Shown: positions 1 through 6,400 of the stretch, piece after piece | Numbering within the stretch: the stretch's first letter is position 1 | How the letters are laid out: each line of letters begins with the position of its first letter | Source: Verrucomicrobia bacterium UBA1211 | GTDB taxonomy: Bacteria > Verrucomicrobiota > Kiritimatiellia > RFP12 > UBA1067 | Direction: 5' to 3' | Length of the DNA stretch: 20,111 bases | Assembly: GCA_002309585.1 (NCBI GenBank) | Contig: DBXN01000134.1 | Location: forward strand, 1-20,111 | Program-made: the position numbers and the translations under genes | Notes under the pieces: generated by a model | Told to the model about the DNA's origin: nothing | Seen by the model: the letters and a program-made list of their open reading frames with translations, nothing else | The model's database searches: none

Positions 1-449
1 ATCTTATGAAAGATATCGATGCTGAATTGGATGGGGGTTCCCTTGGAATGCCGGAATCCGCCGCTATCGGTCACAAGAAGGAATGAAACCGGCTCCAGCC
101 GCCGCAGAACGATCCGCCGGGGGGCGGACCGCGTATCCCGCTTACCGGAGAGGGGATCCTGATCCAGATTCAGATATTGCTCAAAAACATATCCCTCTTT
201 CACGGCGAAATCAAAGGTAACCATCGCCTTCCCGTTCAACCGGATTGAAGCCATGCCGTGCCCATCACAAATCAAATTCTCCGATCCGACTTTGAGCGTC
301 AAAGAGAAAAGCGGTTTTTCAAACCAGGACATCGAAACTGCCGCGTCTGGAATTGTTATCCCCTCCTCATCGACCACCTGCACGTACGCCGTCTCGGCAT
401 AGGCAGAACACACGACCATACCAAGAAATACGATAATTACTTTATTCAT
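1..449 (-). CDS. Exported hypothetical protein, C-terminus cut by window edge
   Basis: About 149 codons are visible, open to base 1. The start ATG (447-449) lies inside the last codons of the giant upstream gene: the junction reads ATGAATAA, so the two frames overlap by 8 bases. A good Shine-Dalgarno (GGGAGAAA) sits just before it in the end of that gene, so translational coupling is likely. The N-terminus is a classic signal peptide (MNKVIIVFLGMVVCSAYA, cleavage before ETAY). The mature part begins with a short beta-rich module of the kind seen in carboxypeptidase-regulatory or Big-like domains (VQVVDEEGITIPDAAV), followed by a basic stretch ending IVLRRLEPVSF. I do not recognise a precise family. 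Function is unknown; it is probably periplasmic or surface-associated. Position suggests a partner of the giant protein, but this is inference. Confidence 0.8.
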   Translation of the reverse strand, partial: MNKVIIVFLGMVVCSAYAETAYVQVVDEEGITIPDAAVSMSWFEKPLFSLTLKVGSENLICDGHGMASIRLNGKAMVTFDFAVKEGYVFEQYLNLDQDPLSGKRDTRSAPRRIVLRRLEPVSFLLVTDSGGFRHSKGTPIQFSIDIFHK

Positions 450-3400
450 TGATTTCTCCCTTTTGTGTGATTTCGTTCACGATATCATCCCAGAAGCCAT
501 ACGTATCAAGGATGTTTGATCGAAATTCCAGACTATGATAATAGTGAGTTTTTTGAAACCAATAGTCTTTTGCCAAATCGCAACTCCGATTAAAAACACC
601 GTTCATATTCAATTGACCTATCGCCAATGACCGAGTGTATGCGACAAATGCGAACACACACCATCGCGCACATACATCCGTAGCGGGAAAGATAGGGATT
701 TCCCGTATCGTCCCACTCGTATCTTTAGACTCCCGATAATAACACGCTGCACTTTTACTATATGTGAAATCGTAAGCCAAATTATCTGGCTTAGACGCAT
801 TATTGACAATCCAAATATTCAGCGCATAATCCATCCGGTTGTAAAAATTGACCGTATGTTTCAAATTTGTCAGACAACCGTTAAGATAGGGGCTTTCAGT
901 ATCCAATCCGTTCGGATAATGTCCTTGAATGTCGGGAACATAGTTTGGTGTCATAAGCCGCCAAACATCACCCGCCAATTTTGCGAACTTCATAGATGCT
1001 GAAAACACATCCAAGTGATGGGCGATTTTTTCCGCATCTTCATCAAACTGTGTGGTAAAGCAATGGGCACTAATAGCACCCTGACAAGCGATATAGGTGA
1101 TCCGGTTACAGTCGCCACCGGACTCGGCAAGTTCCTTTAACGCCTCGCTCACTACGACATTCCCTTGGCTGTGAGCGATCACTGTCACATGTTGACATTG
1201 TTCAAGCAAGTTCGAAATCAACCCCGCAGCCTTGGATGCAGAAAGCCAGGCACGGTGTTCACTCCGGTCAAAATGAGGGCCATCTGAAAATGCGTCTGAC
1301 ATCGTGAAACCCCACAACTTCGGCCAGATAAACGCCGCCGTCCGTCCCTTATACCCGTGCCAAAACAAACGCTTAAATAAGGCATCTCGCCAAGATTTCT
1401 CTTCAGGCACATCCACATTCCATCCAAGGACCAAAAGAACGACATCGTTTGTGTTGCTGTTCCATGGCATCTTGACAGACGCGGGCGGCATCCGATAATC
1501 CCCAACCTCCAACAGATATTCATCGCCATCAGGGGCCATAGTCGCGGGTGTATGATCGATCTGATAGGTATCGATCAATTTAGACACCTCATACAATGCC
1601 ATAGTAAGCGACGTCTCTGCTAAAACGAGGTCATCGGAACGAACCCTAAACACTAATGTACCTTTTCCTTCAGTTTTTCCCTCATAGAGGAAATTATTTC
1701 TTTCTTCGAATACGTAATCATCCTTCGATATCTCATTCCATACGTTGTTAATTGTAACAATTCGTCGTTCCTTCATCTGCATATCAATAGCTGAAAAATC
1801 ATTCGTTACTTGAAGATAGAATAGATCTGGCTGTTTAGCATTAAACAGATTAATCGAAGGATTCCCTTCTGATGGAACAAATCGAAACTCGTAAGTCAGA
1901 TTATCCATCGTAGCCAAAGGTTCTGGAATCCGGATATGGAGGCGATCAAAGTCCTCCAGATCACGATAGCAATACCTCGTCACTCCTTTCTCCACAACAA
2001 AATTCTGATTCCGTTTATCCTCTAACGCGCCGATCACGTCATCATCACAATTCGGGCAACAGCAATCGGACCGGTCATCCTCATGATAGGCCTCCTCATC
2101 GTCTTTGTCATGGATCACATCATAGTCGTTGTTCACCCAAAAGACAATATTGGTGTCATCGGGATCATCGAAATTGATCACTTGATCACGCTCACCGCCG
2201 TCGCCGGCGATCCTGAGATCAAGGGCAGTCAGTTTGAGTTCCGCCTGACAGGCATAACCTTCGGCGAGACCCGTTCCCTCATAGGTTGCCATCAGCAGCC
2301 CTGCGCCCACGTCAGTTGCCTCAATCCAAAAGAGTCTTGACTTATCTGACCCCGTCGCCGGAGAATCAAATTCCTCAATCGCGTTAGCGTCTGGATTAGG
2401 CGAATCATAGAGCTTGAAGATACCTTTCCCTTCTTTAAGGCGTAAAGAGATTGTTCCCTGCATCGAAACATCGCACTGGAACCGAACGGGACGACGTTTC
2501 CCCTGTTCCACCGCCATGGACCAACCCAGTTGTTCCGGCATCTGACGGACCAGGGCGCGATCAGCGGAATCAACGTTTCCATTTCCGTCCAGATCGGGGA
2601 TGAGCCGGACACTGTAGACGGTGAAAAGGTTGGTTGTGGCATAAGGGTTACAACTCGTCCCCTTCCAGTCAAAAATTACGGACTGATCTCCGGGGGACTG
2701 ACTCGGGGTAAGGCCTTCCATATACACCGGTTTGGTCGGGTAATGCACGCTTGGCAATCCTTCAGCAGGATCTTTAATTGGATTTGGAAAGAGTTTCATC
2801 CCAGATGTCATTTCAAGAGTGGCCCACTCTGGTTTAGGATGGCCGAGGCATGGGCAACAGATCGGTTCTGCCAACGGGATGAAACGTTTCAGATCGTCCT
2901 CCTGCATAATATCGTTATCATGACGATCTTCTATTCCGTTCCCATTATCGTCATCATTGTTGACGGCAAGGGATCCTGCCGCATGTCCTTTGAACCGGGG
3001 ACGGCCATCCTTGGGCGGATCAGGATCCGCCCCCTGCGAATCATCCGGATTTTCCATTCCGGGTTCGCCGGACGGTCCCTGCCAGATAAGCGTTTCGGCA
3101 ACAATGTCTTCATCATCCGTCGGGCAATCCCTTACCGGGCAACCGTGGAAGAAACACCAGGTATCGGGATCGGGTTGGTAGCCATCACATGCGCACAAGG
3201 CGTGTTCACAATCATGCCAATCACACCAGAGCGGCCCGTTTTGGGTAAGATCATGACGGGTACATTGCGTAATCGGCACATCATAATAACGGCAGCCAAT
3301 CCCAGACCCTACCCAAGTGAAACGGGCGGTATGACCCGCATCCTCGCGTCTGACATTCACCACCGGACGGAAGACAGGTTCATTTTCCGATTCGACAAAT

Positions 3401-6400
3401 GTCCAATGGACAGTCCCCCCGCATTCTTCCGGCAAAATCCGGCCGGCGAGGGTCAGCACCTGCCGGTTCCCATGAAAACAAGAACCCCCATCCAGATTGA
3501 TCTTGATTCTGGGGCGGTACAGCGTTCCTTCCCGTACCGTATGGCGGGTCACCAGTTCGGAAGGCGGCTGAACGCCGTATGCGGTGAAAATACCAGATGG
3601 ATCGTCAAGGACAAAGCACCCATTGTCCGTTATCGACAACTGCAGTTGAACGGACATGTTTTGACGGCCAGTCAAGCGAACAGGATGGCAGACTCCCGCA
3701 GGAATCTGAACCGTGTATGTACCCGCCTCGTAGAGAATGACACGAACATCGCCAATCTGAAGAAGAACAGGATCAGCGAGTTTATCCCAAATGGACACAG
3801 TTACCTCCATCACATCCAGTATGCCATCCGACCCAACCGGTATCTTATTACGATTATACGCATCCGTTTCATCTCCCGCCATCTTCTCAAGATAATCCGA
3901 CCATCCGTCGTTATCAGAATCTCTTTTCGTGTCAATCCCGATCGGCAAGCCCTGGACGAGCTTATCTCGATATATCATGCCATCCGCATCCGTATTGTCT
4001 AACTGTCCCCTGTATTTCCAGCAATCATAATCCGAGACACCGTCCCTATCCGCATCCTGCGAGATGGGGGAGATTCCCCAATCGAGGTTAAACGCCTCCA
4101 CACCATCAATCAACCCGTCATTATCGGTATCGGGATCATTGGGATCGGTATCAAGCAACCGTTCGTCGCCATCCAGCAGGCCATCCCCATCCGAATCGGT
4201 TTTCAGCGGATCGGTTCCCCACGCCACCTCTTCACCATCGGAAACGCCGTCATTGTCGGTATCGCCCGCCTCCGGATCCAGACCCATTCGGAACTCACGG
4301 ATGTTGATGATGCCATCACCGTCCAAATCCAACACCGCATCGGACGCTTCCACAGGAGAGAGCCCATGATGATATTCCCATCCGTCGGGAATCCCATCGC
4401 CGTCCGTATCGGGATTCGACAGATCACTCCCGTTCAGGATCTCCTCGCGATCGGTCATCCCGTCCCCGTCCGTATCCTTCTCGGCATCCTGTCCGGTCGG
4501 GTCAAGCCCGTAGAAGACCGCAACCGCATCGGAAATCCCGTCGCCGTCCGTATCCGCATTCAAGGGATCGCTGCCATAGATGTGAATCTCATCGTAATCC
4601 GAAAGCGTATCCCCGTCCGAATCGGGATTGACCGGATCTGTCCCCAATTCCAATTCCCTCTTATCCGCAAGGCCGTCCCCGTCCGTATCCGCATGCAGCG
4701 GACTTGTCCCCAAATCCCATTCTTCGCCATCGGACAGACCATCCCCATCCGTGTCCCGTTTCAACGGATTGGTCCCCCACTGCACCTCTCCCCGATCCGA
4801 AAGCCCGTCACCATCCGTGTCCGCTCGGAAGGGATCCGTCCCCAAACCATATTCCGTAACCGTATTCAGACCATCTCCATCTGGATCGGAGACCGCATCA
4901 TCGGGGTCCAATGGATTAAAGCCACGAGCGACCTCCCACCCGTCCGGCAAACCGTCCCCATCCGTATCCGCCAACCGGACATCCGTTCCCGACAGATACT
5001 CCTGAAGATTGGAAAGCCCGTCCCGATCCATATCCTGGGATGCATCGGCGGCGTTAAGCGGATTCAGCCCATTCGCCTTCTCCCATCCATCCGGTAGCCC
5101 ATCCCCGTCCGTATCCCAATGAAGAGGGTTTGTCCCGCAACCGAATCCGCAGAAGAGGGAATCGCCATTCGCGATCGCGCCGTCCGTCCCGATCCGATAC
5201 GTCCTTGAGACACCGTGCGCGAAATCGTCCGCCGTGACGGAGATAAAATCGTCGGGACGGATGCCGGCCGTCGTGCCGATTGAACAAGTCCGACTCGGAA
5301 AACCGTTGTCGTAGGAGAGCATTACCCCGCTGTTCTCTCCCTCCGAAACGATGAGGGCGAAGGTCTTTTTGGCGACTGTCTGGGTCGCGAAAGTGTATTC
5401 GGCGTCCCGCCAGCGGAAAACAATGAGCCGATGGCCGGGCGTTCCCACCGCAAAGAGGTCAAACGCGCTTTTGGAAAGGGAGGCGTCGAATGCACAAATC
5501 GCGACACCCGATGAAAGCGTATGGCGGCGGATAGTCGCGACATACCGGCTTCCGGATTCCGAATAGTTGGCCTTCTCAACGATCTCCCCCGTATTCGAAC
5601 ACCAGTGCAGATATCGTGTCACGAACGGAATACTCGTTGACGTATCGCCCGCGGGCGGGAACCAAACGATCCCGTCCGAAGAGACCACCGCGCGGGTATA
5701 CGCCACACCGCCGAATGTGACGGGAAACGGCAGGTTGACGGAGAGCGAGGCATACACCAGTTTATCCGGGCAAACCCAAGCGGCGTCATCCGCGTTCGGC
5801 CACACGAATGACGCGAGCTTATGCCATCCGGAAAGTTCTTCGCCATCCGTCAAACCATCGCCATCACTGTCAGCAGTCGCAGGATCCGTACTGGAGGCAA
5901 ATCCATCTCCGCCATGCGTCATGGCGAGTTCCACCCTATCACCAATCCCATCCCCGTCACTGTCGGCGGAAACAGGATCGGTATGGGACGTGGCCATCCG
6001 AAGTCCTTCCACAGTGCGGACGTAAACGGTGTGGGCGGTTGACACTTCGTACCCATCCGCCATACCATCCCCGTCCGTATCGGCAAGGATCGGGGAAGTC
6101 CCGTAGAGATCAACCTCGCAGCCATCGGCAAGCCCGTCATTGTCGGTATCGGGTTTGCGCGGATTGGAACCAAACATGAACTCGCGGAGGTTGGAGAGAC
6201 CATCCCCATCCAGATCCGCCTCCGTTTCAGAACCATCACCATTGAGCGGATTGAGTCCCTGCCTGACTTCCCAACCATCCGGCATACCGTCGCCGTCGCT
6301 ATCGGGGTTGTTGGGGTCTGTCCCTTTTTGGAATTCCTCCACATTGGAAAGTCCGTCCCCGTCGGCGTCGGCGGATGCCAGTGAGAGGCCATGATACATC

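Noticed and set aside
2530..4002. 490-codon open frame on the plus strand inside the giant gene
   Set aside because: It is the mirror of Asp/Gly-rich repeat coding; no Shine-Dalgarno, no domain pattern, Ile/Arg-rich translation typical of antisense to GAT/TCC codons.
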